From assembly GCF_002210285.1 (NCBI RefSeq), contig NZ_MWQE01000004.1, positions 124,001 through 188,000 on the forward strand: 64,000 bases of DNA. The letters run 5' to 3'. A program made the translations under genes and the position numbers. The first letter of the stretch is position 1. Every line of letters starts with the position of its first letter. The stretch comes from Fibrobacter sp. UWR2. GTDB taxonomy: Bacteria; Fibrobacterota; Fibrobacteria; Fibrobacterales; Fibrobacteraceae. Positions 26,873 through 36,313 of the stretch are shown piece after piece. The notes beneath the pieces are model-generated. The model searched no databases, was not told the DNA's origin, and saw only the letters and a list, made by a program, of their open reading frames with translations.

Positions 26873-27718
26873 CTATAAAATAAACGTTCTTCCGGCGTAC
26901 ACGAACACGCGGTGTTCGAGCCAGAGCTTGAGCGCCTGCGAAAGCGTGCGCTTTTCGATATCCTTTCCGAGTTCGACAAGTTCGTCGATGCTAGCCGTTT
27001 CGGGCACTCGCTGGATATCCTGGCAAATGATGGGCCCCTGGTCGAGGTCTTCGGTGGCAAAATGCGCCGTGGCACCGATAATCTTCACACCCTTGTGCCA
27101 TGCCTGGTGGTAGGGCTTGGCGCCCTTGAATGCCGGCAGGAACCCGTGGTGGATGTTGATGATGCGGTACTTGAATTCCTCGGTGAAGGCTTCGCTCAAA
27201 ATCTGCATGTAGCGGGCGAGGACGACCGTATCGGTACGGGTCTCGGCGATGATTTCGCGGAAACGGTTCTCGGGGATGCTCTTGTCCGGGTTGCTCGGCA
27301 CGTAGTAGAACGGCACGCCGAAGGTGCCGCCCACGGGGCCCAAGTCGGGGTGGTTACCGACGATGCAGCTAAATTCGCAGGGAAGGTCCCCGTCGCGGTG
27401 CTTCAGGAGCAGGTCGTAGAGGCAGTGGTCCGTCTTGGATACAAAAATTGCGACACGCTCCGTCTTGGAGGTGTCGAAAAGTTTCCAGTTCAGTTGCAGG
27501 TGAGGCGCGAGTGTCTCGAGGTGCTTGTTGACTTCGGCGATGTCGCTTGCTTCAAGTTCAAAGACGGCGCGAAGGAAGAATGTCTCGATATCTTTCGCCG
27601 TATGCTGCTGCAGGTCGACAATGTTGGCGCCTGCCTTGGCGAGCACCTGTGTGGTGCCGGCGATAAGCCCTTTCTGGTCGGGACAGTGGATTTGCAAAAT
27701 GTAACGTGTTGTTGCCAT
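26873..27718 (-). CDS. purU: Formyltetrahydrofolate deformylase
   Basis: 281 residues: N-terminal ACT domain (ILQIHCPDQKGLIAGTTQVLAKAGANI) and a C-terminal formyltransferase-type domain with catalytic NIHHGFLPAFKGAKPYHQAW and HFATEDLDQGPII. It releases formate and THF from 10-formyl-THF, balancing one-carbon units and giving formate to PurT. First gene of the minus-strand series down to 23.7 kb. Confidence 0.95.
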   Translation of the reverse strand: MATTRYILQIHCPDQKGLIAGTTQVLAKAGANIVDLQQHTAKDIETFFLRAVFELEASDIAEVNKHLETLAPHLQLNWKLFDTSKTERVAIFVSKTDHCLYDLLLKHRDGDLPCEFSCIVGNHPDLGPVGGTFGVPFYYVPSNPDKSIPENRFREIIAETRTDTVVLARYMQILSEAFTEEFKYRIINIHHGFLPAFKGAKPYHQAWHKGVKIIGATAHFATEDLDQGPIICQDIQRVPETASIDELVELGKDIEKRTLSQALKLWLEHRVFVYAGRTFIL

Positions 27719-27812
27719 GCTTAAAATGTAGATAATTGCAGCCCGCGGCCCCTGCCGAATAATGAAAAAATGCTAACATTGTTCATGTTCTCAACAAAAA
27801 GGCAGGCAGAAA

Positions 27813-28925
27813 ATGATCTGTTTCAGTAAGAAGGTTTTCGCGTGTGTAACCCTTATGGGTGTCGCCGCCTTTGCAGTCCCGCCCAAGACATGGGATGCAA
27901 TCTATAAGGCAGAAGGTGAAGGCGATTACACGTCGGTGAAGGTTTCGGGCAACATCCGCATGGGCAAGTACACCAACTACAAGGAAGTACAGCCGGTTTC
28001 GTTCAAGGTGGACGATGGCCTGTTCTCCTTCTCGGCATCTGGGAACATGACCGTCCCCGCCGACAAGATTGAGAAGGGCAATTTCTACGGTCTGTGCAAT
28101 TCCACAAAGGAAGCTTGGGTATCGTACTTCAACAAGCCCATGACGTTTGGCAAGGAAGAGAAAATCGTGAACATTGCGGGCGTCGACTTGGCCTGTGGTG
28201 ACGATGTGTATGCGCTTTCTGACTTGAAAATCAAGTTTGCGAATCCGAAGGCCCAGGAATACTGGGTGGCGAATCTCGAAGGCCGCGAAAAGTACTTGCG
28301 CAAGCAGGTTGCCGAGTTGCGTACGGCCGAACAGCAGCACCATGCCGATATCCGCAGCATGTCGAGCTCGTTTACTGACCCGCGCGATGGCCAGGTTTAC
28401 CGCACCATCAAGGTGGAAGGCCGCGAATGGTTCGCCCAGAACGTGAACTACGAAGTGCCGGGCCATTCCTGGTGCTACGAGGACAAGGAAAACTACTGCA
28501 CTCGCAGCGGAAAGCTGTATGATTTGGAAGGTGCCCGTCAGGCCTGCCCTGCAGGCTGGCACTTGCCGCGCGACCGCGAATGGATGGACATGCTCGTCGG
28601 GCTTACCAAGTGCTACGAGGGCGTGGACAAGTGTGGTAAGTTTGCCGAGAAGATGAAGGCGACTACCGGCTGGCACGGCGGTGGTGGTACGGATGAATAT
28701 GGATTCTCCGTTTATTCTTCGGGTTACCGCAAGGTGATTGGCAAGTCTACTGTTCGCTATGAGGAAATGGGTGAGTATGCTGGATTCTGGAGTGCACAGA
28801 ACGGCCGTAACGAGACTATCTGGCTTTGGTCTATGGGCCGCATGAGCGACCAGATGGTTCGCCAGCTTGTGCCGAATAATGCGAAGAATAACGCATACTC
28901 TGTTCGCTGTATTAACGGAAACTAG
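27813..28925 (+). CDS. FISUMP-domain exported protein
   Basis: 370 residues with a signal peptide (about 1-21, VFACVTLMGVAAFA). An N-terminal domain of about 170 residues ends in a short helix (REKYLRKQVAELRTAEQQHH). The C-terminal FISUMP domain (about 190-370) starts DPRDGQVYRTIKVEGREWFAQNVNYE, has paired Cys (SWCYEDKENYC), ACPAGWHLPRDREWMDML, TGWHGGGGTDEYGFSVYSSGYR and ends AYSVRCIN. FISUMP is related to the formylglycine-enzyme/C-type lectin fold and is expanded in Fibrobacter; its ligand is unknown. Confidence 0.88.
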   Translation: MICFSKKVFACVTLMGVAAFAVPPKTWDAIYKAEGEGDYTSVKVSGNIRMGKYTNYKEVQPVSFKVDDGLFSFSASGNMTVPADKIEKGNFYGLCNSTKEAWVSYFNKPMTFGKEEKIVNIAGVDLACGDDVYALSDLKIKFANPKAQEYWVANLEGREKYLRKQVAELRTAEQQHHADIRSMSSSFTDPRDGQVYRTIKVEGREWFAQNVNYEVPGHSWCYEDKENYCTRSGKLYDLEGARQACPAGWHLPRDREWMDMLVGLTKCYEGVDKCGKFAEKMKATTGWHGGGGTDEYGFSVYSSGYRKVIGKSTVRYEEMGEYAGFWSAQNGRNETIWLWSMGRMSDQMVRQLVPNNAKNNAYSVRCINGN

Positions 28926-28934
28926 GTGGTGGCA

Positions 28935-29900
28935 ATGCTGAATCGTCCGCGTCGCTTGCGCCAGAACGAGGCTATCCGCAATATGGTGGCCGAGACCGCC
29001 GTGAACCCTGATGCACTTGTCTACCCGATGTTCGTGGTGGAAGGTTCGGGTATCAGGGAAGAGATTCCTTCGATGCCGGGCCAGTTCCGCTTCAGCATCG
29101 ACGAGATTATCAAGGAAGTGGGGACATTCGAGGCGATTGGCCTCAAGAGCGTACTCCTGTTCGGGATTCCCGACTCGAAGGACGAGATGGCGACTTCTGC
29201 ATACGATGACGACGGAATCGTGCAACGCGCCGTCCGTGCCATCAAGGCGAAGGCTCCTAGTTTGTATGTAGTTACGGATGTTTGCCTGTGTGAATACATG
29301 AGTCACGGGCATTGCGGGATCATCAAGAACGGTGACGTGGATAATGACTCTACGTTGGAACTCCTCGCGAAAACGGCGGTGTCGCATGCTCGCGCCGGTG
29401 CCGACATGGTGGCCCCCTCCGACATGATGGACGGGCGCGTGGCGGCTATCCGCAAGGCTCTTGACGAGAACGGGTTCCAGAACACTCCGATTATGGCCTA
29501 CAGCGCGAAGTTTGCGAGTGCCTACTATGGCCCGTTCCGCGATGCGGCAGATTCTGCCCCGCACTTTGGCAACCGCAAGACATACCAGATGGACGTGCGC
29601 AATGCCCGCGAGGCACAGCACGAAGTGGACCTCGACATCGAAGAGGGCGCCGACATCGTGATGGTGAAACCGGGCCTTGCCTTCCTCGACATTTTGCGCC
29701 AGACGGCGGAAACGAGCCCCGTTCCCGTGGCCGTCTATAACGTGAGCGGTGAGTATTCCATGGTGAAGGCCGCTGCAAAGATGGGCTGGATTGACGAGGA
29801 TGCCATCATTCGCGAAAACTTGCTCGCTTTCAGGCGTGCAGGTGCCGACATCATTATTACCTACCATGCCAAGGAAGCGCTGGAAAAGCATCTCTTTTAA
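28935..29900 (+). CDS. hemB: Porphobilinogen synthase
   Basis: 321 residues from the ATG at 28935, chosen because AGGTGG lies seven bases upstream; GTG codons three and two codons earlier are less likely. Schiff-base lysines are in AYSAKFASAYYGPFRDA and VMVKPGLAFLDIL. The segment DVCLCEYMSHGHCG has three Cys, so it is the zinc-dependent type. It condenses two 5-aminolevulinate to porphobilinogen. It begins nine bases after the FISUMP gene, and hemL follows 26 bases later. Confidence 0.94.
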   Translation: MLNRPRRLRQNEAIRNMVAETAVNPDALVYPMFVVEGSGIREEIPSMPGQFRFSIDEIIKEVGTFEAIGLKSVLLFGIPDSKDEMATSAYDDDGIVQRAVRAIKAKAPSLYVVTDVCLCEYMSHGHCGIIKNGDVDNDSTLELLAKTAVSHARAGADMVAPSDMMDGRVAAIRKALDENGFQNTPIMAYSAKFASAYYGPFRDAADSAPHFGNRKTYQMDVRNAREAQHEVDLDIEEGADIVMVKPGLAFLDILRQTAETSPVPVAVYNVSGEYSMVKAAAKMGWIDEDAIIRENLLAFRRAGADIIITYHAKEALEKHLF

Positions 29901-29926
29901 TAGAAAGCGGCGCTTAGGCTAGAAAA

Positions 29927-31213
29927 ATGAAACACTCCCTTAGTGAAAAGCTTTTTGCCGAAGCCAAGAACCTGATGCCGGGCGGCGTGAATAGCCCTGT
30001 CCGCGCATATGGTAATGTCGGCACGACTCCTCCGTTTATCGCCCGCGCGAAGGGTAGTCACATCTATGATGTGGACGGTAACGACTATATCGACTACGTT
30101 GGCAGTTGGGGCCCGATGCTCCTGGGCCATGCGCACGATGCCGTTATCAATGCCGTTGCAGAAACGGCGAAGAATGGTTTAAGTTTTGGCGCTCCCTGCG
30201 GGCTCGAATCCGAACTTGCGAAACTCGTGATGGGCCTTGTGCCGAGTGTGGAGATGATCCGCATGGTGAACAGCGGGACCGAGGCGACGATGAGTGCCAT
30301 CCGCGCGGCCCGCGGCTTTACCGGACGCGACAAGATTGTGAAGTTTGAAGGCTGCTATCATGGCCATAGCGATAGCCTGCTCATCAAAGCGGGTTCGGGC
30401 ATGCTCACTACGGGCAAGCCGAGCAGCAAGGGAGTGCCCGCCGACCTCGCGAAGTATACGCTCACGCTCCAGTACAACGACGTGACGGGCGTTAAGGAGC
30501 TCTTCGACAAGATTGGCGACGAGATTGCGGGTGTCATCGTGGAACCGGTGGCCGGCAACATGGGCGTTGTACCTGCGAAACCTGAATTCTTGCAGACGCT
30601 TTCCGCGGAAACCACGAAGCATGGCGCGCTCCTGATTGTGGACGAGGTCATGACCGGTTTTCGCGTGGGTATCCACTGCGCGCAGGGGCTTTACGGCATC
30701 AAGCCCGACCTTACGACCTTCGGGAAGATTATCGGCGGCGGCATGCCCGTCGGTGCGTACGGCGGGCGTCTCGATGTTATGCAGCAGATTGCACCGCTCG
30801 GTGGTATTTACCAGGCGGGGACACTTTCCGGTAACCCGGTCGCGATGGCGGCGGGGTTAACGACGATGCGTGAACTTAATGCGCATCCCGAATACTACGT
30901 GCATGCGGAAGCGATGACCAAGCGTTTGCTTGAGGGCCTCAAGGATGCGGCCGCCTCTGCGGGCGTCGCCATTTCTGCGAACCAGGTGGGCTCCATGGGT
31001 TGCATCTTCTTTACCGAAGGCCCCGTGGAAAGCTTTGCCGACGTGCAGAAGTCCGACCTGGAACTGTTCCGTAAGTACTTCCTCGGGATGCTCGACGAAG
31101 GCATCTACCTGGCGCCGAGCCAGTTCGAGGCCATCTTCGTGAGCGCCGCGCATACAGAAAGCGACATCGACCGTACCGTCGATGCCGCCAGGAAAGTCTT
31201 CAAGACACTTTAA
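29927..31213 (+). CDS. hemL: Glutamate-1-semialdehyde 2,1-aminomutase
   Basis: 428 residues. PLP enzyme motifs: [37 protein letters not shown], the aspartate in [12 protein letters not shown] and the PLP lysine in [18 protein letters not shown]. It makes 5-aminolevulinate from glutamate-1-semialdehyde, the C5 route of tetrapyrrole synthesis. hemB and hemL together supply the tetrapyrrole precursor; no hemA or hemC/D is seen in the window. Confidence 0.96.
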   Translation: MKHSLSEKLFAEAKNLMPGGVNSPVRAYGNVGTTPPFIARAKGSHIYDVDGNDYIDYVGSWGPMLLGHAHDAVINAVAETAKNGLSFGAPCGLESELAKLVMGLVPSVEMIRMVNSGTEATMSAIRAARGFTGRDKIVKFEGCYHGHSDSLLIKAGSGMLTTGKPSSKGVPADLAKYTLTLQYNDVTGVKELFDKIGDEIAGVIVEPVAGNMGVVPAKPEFLQTLSAETTKHGALLIVDEVMTGFRVGIHCAQGLYGIKPDLTTFGKIIGGGMPVGAYGGRLDVMQQIAPLGGIYQAGTLSGNPVAMAAGLTTMRELNAHPEYYVHAEAMTKRLLEGLKDAAASAGVAISANQVGSMGCIFFTEGPVESFADVQKSDLELFRKYFLGMLDEGIYLAPSQFEAIFVSAAHTESDIDRTVDAARKVFKTL

Positions 31214-31217
31214 CGAC

Positions 31218-32951
31218 TTATCCTTCCTGCTCTGAATTGGTTTCAGGGCTGGTTGTTGCTTCGGCGCTTTCTGCGTTTTCCGCGTTCTGCGCTTCGGCGT
31301 CCTTGTCACGGATGGTGGCGCGGCGAATCTTTCCGCTGATGGTTTTCGGCAGTTCCGTCACGAAGTCGATGATGCGCGGGCTCTTGTAAGAGGCCGCGAC
31401 CTTCTTGGTGAACAACTGGATTTCCTTCGCGAGGTCCTTCGACGCCTCGTAGCCCTTCTGGAGCACGATGGTCGCCTTCACGGCCTGGCCGCGGTCCTTG
31501 TCCTCCACGCCCGTTACCGCCACTTCGAGGACGGCGGGGTGCTTGTGGATGACTTCTTCCACTTCGAAGGGGCTGATGCGGTAGCCCGAACTCTTGATGA
31601 GGTCGTCGTTACGGCCCACGAACCAGTAATAACCGTCCTTGTCGCGGGTAGCGGTGTCGCCCGTGTGGTACACTCCGCCCTCGAACACGCGTTCGGTGCG
31701 TTCCTGGTCGCGGTAGTAGCCGCCGAACATGCCGAAGGGCTTGCCCTGGTCAATCTTGATGATGAGCTCGCCGACTTCGTCGTCGGCGCAGGGGTTGCCT
31801 TCGGCGTTCACGATTTCCATGCGGTATCCCGGGGAGGGCTTGCCCATGGAGCCCGGGCGCGGTTCGCTGAAACCGAAGTTGCCCGTGGTGAGTGTAAGTT
31901 CCGTCTGGCCGTAGCCTTCCTGCATGCGGATGCCCGTCTGTTCGTAGAACCTGTTGTAGATGTCGAGGTTCAGGGCTTCGCCTGCGGTAGTGCAGTACTT
32001 TAGGCTCGAAAGGTCGTACCTGCCGATGCCGTGCTGCAAAATGTAGCGGTAGACTGTCGGCGGGGCGCAGAATGTGGTCACCTTGTATTCGGACATCTTC
32101 TCGAGCAGCTTGCCCGGGATGAACACCTTCATGTCGTAGGTAAATACGGCGGAACCGGCAATCCACTGCCCGTAAATCTTGCCCCAGAGCGCCTTGGCCC
32201 AACCGGTCTCGGCGACGGTCAGGTGGCGGCCTCCGTCAACAACGTGCTGCCAATACTTGGCGGTCACGATGTGCCCCAGCGGGTAGGTGAAGGTATGTGC
32301 CACCATCTTCGGGTTTGAACTCGTACCGCTCGTGAAGTACACGATCATGATGTCGTCGTTGTGCGTGGCGGCATCGCCTTCGGGGCGCGGGAACTTGGCC
32401 GGGTAGATTTCGTAGTCGTCGTAGAAGCTCACCCAGTTCTGGCGGGCGGTCTGGCCTACGGTCACGAGTTTTTCTACGGAAGCGCACTTGGATTTCGCCT
32501 TGTCGACTTCTTTTTGCAGTGCGGGTTCGTCGTAGGTCACGACCATCTTCACGTCGGCGGCCTTGAATCGGTATTCCAGGTCTTCAGCGGCGAGCATGTT
32601 GGTCGCCGGGATGGCAATGGCGCCAATGCGGTGGAGCGCCAGCAAGAAGAACCAGAATTCGTAGCGGCGGCGGAGGATGAGCATCACGCGGTCGCCCTTC
32701 TGGATACCCTGTTCTACGAGGAAGTTTGCCGTACGCTGGGAGGCAAGCGAAAGGTCCTTGAATGTGAAAATATGGCTTTCGTCATCGTCGTCACACCACA
32801 CGAGGGCTTCGCGCTTGGGTTCTGTTTTTGCGTATTCGTCAACGACGTCGTAGGCAAAGTTGAAGTTATCCGGGATGGTTATCTTGAAGTTCTTGTAGAG
32901 GTCTTCGTAAGATTCGTAATCCGTGCGGGATAGAAACTTGTTTAGCAACAT
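31218..32951 (-). CDS. AMP-forming acyl-CoA synthetase (medium-chain type)
   Basis: 577 residues. ANL-family motifs: P-loop YFTSGTSSNPKMVAHT, YGQTE, YHTGDTATRDKDGYYWFVGRNDDLIKSSGYRISPFEVE and the catalytic lysine in LPKTISGKIRR. The overall sequence resembles AcsM/medium-chain acyl-CoA ligases rather than acetyl-CoA synthetase. An extra acidic, Ala/Glu/Asn/Ser-rich tail of about 30 residues follows the last motif. It may activate branched or medium fatty acids; Fibrobacter requires short branched acids, so this is a plausible role but inferred. Confidence 0.9.
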   Translation of the reverse strand: MLLNKFLSRTDYESYEDLYKNFKITIPDNFNFAYDVVDEYAKTEPKREALVWCDDDDESHIFTFKDLSLASQRTANFLVEQGIQKGDRVMLILRRRYEFWFFLLALHRIGAIAIPATNMLAAEDLEYRFKAADVKMVVTYDEPALQKEVDKAKSKCASVEKLVTVGQTARQNWVSFYDDYEIYPAKFPRPEGDAATHNDDIMIVYFTSGTSSNPKMVAHTFTYPLGHIVTAKYWQHVVDGGRHLTVAETGWAKALWGKIYGQWIAGSAVFTYDMKVFIPGKLLEKMSEYKVTTFCAPPTVYRYILQHGIGRYDLSSLKYCTTAGEALNLDIYNRFYEQTGIRMQEGYGQTELTLTTGNFGFSEPRPGSMGKPSPGYRMEIVNAEGNPCADDEVGELIIKIDQGKPFGMFGGYYRDQERTERVFEGGVYHTGDTATRDKDGYYWFVGRNDDLIKSSGYRISPFEVEEVIHKHPAVLEVAVTGVEDKDRGQAVKATIVLQKGYEASKDLAKEIQLFTKKVAASYKSPRIIDFVTELPKTISGKIRRATIRDKDAEAQNAENAESAEATTSPETNSEQEG

Positions 32952-32975
32952 GTGTCGATACCGTGGTTTCGGGTC

Positions 32976-33746
32976 TTAAAGATCCCGGTACATGATTTTC
33001 TCGCGCATTGTCGAGGTGTAACGAACCATATTTAGAATGCGTTTTTCACCGATGGTCCTGAAGTCCTTGTCATGGAACACCAGGCGGTGGACTCCTCCCG
33101 GCAGGAGCATCTTGAGGCAGGCGTATGTCTGCGTAAGCCCGAGGAGCGGGGTAGGGATGATGGAAAAACTGAGCGTGCCGGAACGGGTCTTCTTGATTTT
33201 CCCGTCTACCATCTGGTAAATGCCGTGGAAGTCTTCGTAGTAATCGAAGATATCGAGCGCGAGTTTCTTCAGGTATTTGTTCCCGAACCAAATGGGAGGG
33301 ATGAATCCGGAGGCTTCGCCTGTCCCGTGCGCCTTCCAGAGGGCGAGGCTCCTCTTGAGGAGCGCCTGCGTGAAGCGTTCGTCGATGCCGGCGAATTCGG
33401 CCTCGTTGTTTGATATCCAGAGGGCGATTTTACCGGAAATACTGCGTTTGAGGGAAAGGTCTGCGCGGTGACGGGCTCCGTGCAGCATGATTTCGTAGCC
33501 CTCGTCCACGAACTTTTCGATTTCTTCGCGGAATTCTTCTGCTTCGGATTCGGGGGCCGCGCCGAAGGAGGGAATCACGGCGATGCTGATGGGCGAGCCT
33601 GCCGCATCGGCAATCTTGCGTATCTGTACGCTGGCCCTCTTGTAGTTCAGCACGCTAAAGCTGTGGTAGCACAGAATGAACTTCTTCTTTTTCTGCGAAG
33701 TGGCCTCGGCAGCCTGGATATCGGCGATGTCCTTGTTATGTTCCAT
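32976..33746 (-). CDS. DUF2334-type polysaccharide-deacetylase-like protein
   Basis: 256 residues. The NodB-like barrel pattern of DUF2334 is seen: FILCYHSFS, ISIAVIPSFG, DEGYEIMLHGARHRAD (metal-type His pair), GFIPPIWFGNKY and HRLVFHDKDF. No signal peptide. Substrate unknown; such proteins are deacetylases of sugars or inactive relatives. Begins six bases after the 44-residue membrane protein gene, so they are probably cotranscribed. Confidence 0.75.
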   Translation of the reverse strand: MEHNKDIADIQAAEATSQKKKKFILCYHSFSVLNYKRASVQIRKIADAAGSPISIAVIPSFGAAPESEAEEFREEIEKFVDEGYEIMLHGARHRADLSLKRSISGKIALWISNNEAEFAGIDERFTQALLKRSLALWKAHGTGEASGFIPPIWFGNKYLKKLALDIFDYYEDFHGIYQMVDGKIKKTRSGTLSFSIIPTPLLGLTQTYACLKMLLPGGVHRLVFHDKDFRTIGEKRILNMVRYTSTMREKIMYRDL

Positions 33747-33752
33747 AATGGC

Positions 33753-33887
33753 CTACCTGCGGATGTCGCGGTTAGAGGTGTAGTACTCTTCCTCGAGTTT
33801 CTGGGAGATGAAAAGATGGTAAAAGAAGAACAGGATTGCCGTGATTACGGAAACCTTGACCCACGATTTGAACAGCCAATCAGACAT
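33753..33887 (-). CDS. 44-residue single-span membrane protein
   Basis: ATG at 33887 with AAGGAG eight bases upstream. Residues 8-28 form one membrane helix (SWVKVSVITAILFFFYHLF), followed by a charged tail KLEEEYYTSNRDIRR. The strong ribosome-binding site and the six-base gap to the DUF2334 gene show it is a real gene. No family recognised; it may anchor or regulate the DUF2334 protein. Confidence 0.7.
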   Translation of the reverse strand: MSDWLFKSWVKVSVITAILFFFYHLFISQKLEEEYYTSNRDIRR

Positions 33888-33946
33888 ACGGAACTCCTTG
33901 GTTCGCTGCGGTACAACGCCCGCGCTCTACTCGAAAAATACAATAA

Positions 33947-33964
33947 TTGCCCCAAAAAGGGCAA
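33947..33964 (-). terminator. Terminator-like hairpin after fabF
   Basis: Stem TTGCCC / GGGCAA with a six-base loop, ending 11 bases downstream of the fabF stop; on the minus strand TTATTGTATTTTT follows. The same T-rich stretch may hold the -10 box of the 44-residue gene. Confidence 0.5.
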
Positions 33965-33974
33965 AGAATTTCGG

Positions 33975-35225
33975 TTAATCCTTGTATTTCTTAATGACAA
34001 CCACGCCGTTGTGGCCGCCAAAACCTAGGGAGGCCGATACTGCCACGTCGATGTTGCCCTCGACGCCCTTGTGAGGTACGTAGTCGAGGTCACATTCCTC
34101 GTCTGGGTTGTCGAGGTTGATGGTGGCGGGGTAGAACGAGTCCTTGACGGCGAGCGTAGAGATAATGGCCTCGATGACGCCCGCGGCGCCGACGCAGTGG
34201 CCGGTCATGCTCTTGGTGCTCGATACCTTGATCTTGTAGGCGTGTTCACCGAGCGCGATCTTGAGCATCTGGGTCTCGGTGAGGTCGTTCAGATGGGTGG
34301 AAGTGCCGTGCGCATTGTAGTAGTTTACGTCGGTGGGGGCGATTTCGGCGTCCTTCATGGCGCGGACCATGGCCTTGGCGCAGGTTTCACCACCCGGGCG
34401 CGGGCTCGTGATGTGGTAGGCGTCGGCGGACGCGCCGTAACCGGCCAGTTCCGCATATATCTTGGCGCCGCGGGCCTTCGCGTGCTCGAGTTCCTCGAGA
34501 ACCATCACCGCACCGCCTTCGCCCATGACAAAGCCGCTACGGTCTTTGTCGAACGGGCGCGACGCCTTCTCGGGGGCGTCGTTGAACTTGTCGGTGAGGG
34601 CGTGCATGCCTGCAAAGCTCTTGATGGAGTATTCGGTAATCCCGCTTTCGGAACCGCCGGCAAGGCACACGTCGAGCCTGCCCGAGCGGATTGAATCCAG
34701 GGCGACCCCGATGGCGTCGGTGCCGGAGGCACAGGCGGTGCAGACCGTGTGGGCGAGTCCCGTAATCCCGAGAGCGATGGAGACGTTTGCGCACGCCTCG
34801 TTCGGGATGAGTTCCGGCATCGCAAGTGGCGAAACCCTGCGCTTGCCGCCTTCGATATACTTGTTGTAGGTCTCGTCGAGTACGTCCATGCCCGAAAGGC
34901 CGTTGCCGGCCACGATGCCGGTTGTGTCTTCGGCGAGCTGTTCGCGGGTGAGACCCGCATCCTTGACGGCTTCGTTGGCAGCGGCAACCAGGAACTGCGT
35001 GAAGCGTGCCATGCGGCGTGCTTCCTTCGGGTCAATCCCGTGTTCCTCGGGCTTAAAGTCCTTGATTTCGGCGGCAATCTTCACCGGGCAGTTGCTGGCA
35101 TCGAACTGCGTGATGGGCCCGATTCCGCATTTTCCGTCGCGGATGGAATTCCACATTTCGGGGATAGATTTCCCTACGGGGGTCACTGCACCCATGCCGG
35201 TGATAACAATTCTTCTTTTGGTCAT
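33975..35225 (-). CDS. fabF: 3-oxoacyl-ACP synthase II
   Basis: 416 residues. Cys-His-His triad: CTACASG (Cys165), YNAHGTST and SMTGHCVGAAG. The condensing enzyme elongates acyl-ACP in fatty acid synthesis and controls chain saturation. No acpP or fabG is next to it, so it is monocistronic here. TATCTTTA, one base off the octamer motif, is 25 bases before the ATG. Confidence 0.95.
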   Translation of the reverse strand: MTKRRIVITGMGAVTPVGKSIPEMWNSIRDGKCGIGPITQFDASNCPVKIAAEIKDFKPEEHGIDPKEARRMARFTQFLVAAANEAVKDAGLTREQLAEDTTGIVAGNGLSGMDVLDETYNKYIEGGKRRVSPLAMPELIPNEACANVSIALGITGLAHTVCTACASGTDAIGVALDSIRSGRLDVCLAGGSESGITEYSIKSFAGMHALTDKFNDAPEKASRPFDKDRSGFVMGEGGAVMVLEELEHAKARGAKIYAELAGYGASADAYHITSPRPGGETCAKAMVRAMKDAEIAPTDVNYYNAHGTSTHLNDLTETQMLKIALGEHAYKIKVSSTKSMTGHCVGAAGVIEAIISTLAVKDSFYPATINLDNPDEECDLDYVPHKGVEGNIDVAVSASLGFGGHNGVVVIKKYKD

Positions 35226-35320
35226 TCTGGCCTCATTGTTTTTTGGCGCTAAAGATAGTTTTTTTGCCTGTTTTCTTCTGCAGATTTCTATCTTGTAGGG
35301 CGTTCTGAACGAGGTTTGTA

Positions 35321-36313
35321 ATGATTGTATCTTGGATGACCACCAACAAGTGTAACCTGACCTGCAAGCACTGCTACCAGGACGCGGGCGAGAACAAGGC
35401 TGCCGAACTCACGACGCCGGAGTCCCTCAAGCTGATTGACGAAATCGCGAAGGCGGGGTTCAAGATCATGATTTTCAGTGGTGGCGAGCCGATGACCCGC
35501 CCGGACATCGTGGAACTGGTGGCACACGCCTCGAGCAAGGGACTCCGCCCGGTGTTCGGCACCAACGGCACGCTCATTACGCACGACTTGGCCTTTGAAC
35601 TCAAGAAGGCGGGCGCCATGGCGATGGGCATCAGCATCGACAGCATCGATCCCAAGCGCCACAACGATTTCCGCGGGCTCCCGAACGCCTTCGAACTCAC
35701 GATGATGGGCATCGAGAATTGCAAGGCGGCGGGCCTCCCGTTCCAGATCCACACGACCATCATGGACTGGAACCAGAACGAAATTTTAGATATCATGGAC
35801 TGGGTCAAGGAAATCGGTGCGGTGAACCACCAGATTTTCTTCCTCATCCCTGTGGGTCGCGGAAAAGAAATTGAAGGTCACGCCCTGCGCGTCGCTGAAT
35901 ACGAGGGCCTGCTCCGCAAGATTATGGAAAAGAGCCGCACGCTCGGCATCCCCGTCAAGCCCACCTGCGCCCCGCAGTTCCTGCGCATCGCAGACCAATT
36001 GGATATCAAGACGCGCTACAGCCGCGGCTGCCTTGCGGGCATTGACTACTGCATCGTAAGTCCCATTGGCAAGGTGCGCCCCTGCGCCTACATGATGGAA
36101 GAGGCGGGCGACGTGCACGATACCCCGTTCGACGAAATCTGGGCCAATGCCGAAGTGTTCAAAAAACTCCGCACCAAGGCATACTCCGGTGCCTGCGGCA
36201 AGTGCAAGTTCAACGACCGCTGCGGCGGTTGCCGTGCCCGCGCCGCCTACTACCACGACGGCGACTACATGCAGGAAGATAGCTACTGCGCCTATGGGAG
36301 AGGAATTAAGTAG
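35321..36313 (+). CDS. Radical SAM/SPASM protein of the AhbC/AhbD-NirJ type
   Basis: 330 residues. The radical SAM cluster motif is CNLTCKHCYQDAGE (Cys11, 15, 18), followed by MIFSGGEPMTRPDI, GTNGTLIT, GISIDSIDPKRHN and FQIHTTIMDWN. The C-terminal SPASM-type cluster region has RGCLAGIDYCIVSPIGKVRPCAYM and CGKCKFNDRCGGCRARAAYYHDGDYMQE. These traits match enzymes that modify siroheme-derived tetrapyrroles (AhbC, AhbD, NirJ). Which step it performs is not clear from the sequence; a peptide-modifying SPASM enzyme is a less likely alternative. Confidence 0.8.
   Translation: MIVSWMTTNKCNLTCKHCYQDAGENKAAELTTPESLKLIDEIAKAGFKIMIFSGGEPMTRPDIVELVAHASSKGLRPVFGTNGTLITHDLAFELKKAGAMAMGISIDSIDPKRHNDFRGLPNAFELTMMGIENCKAAGLPFQIHTTIMDWNQNEILDIMDWVKEIGAVNHQIFFLIPVGRGKEIEGHALRVAEYEGLLRKIMEKSRTLGIPVKPTCAPQFLRIADQLDIKTRYSRGCLAGIDYCIVSPIGKVRPCAYMMEEAGDVHDTPFDEIWANAEVFKKLRTKAYSGACGKCKFNDRCGGCRARAAYYHDGDYMQEDSYCAYGRGIK

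Noticed and set aside
27783-29891. 702-codon frame antisense to FISUMP protein and hemB
   Set aside because: Spans two genes with clear products; shadow of codon bias.
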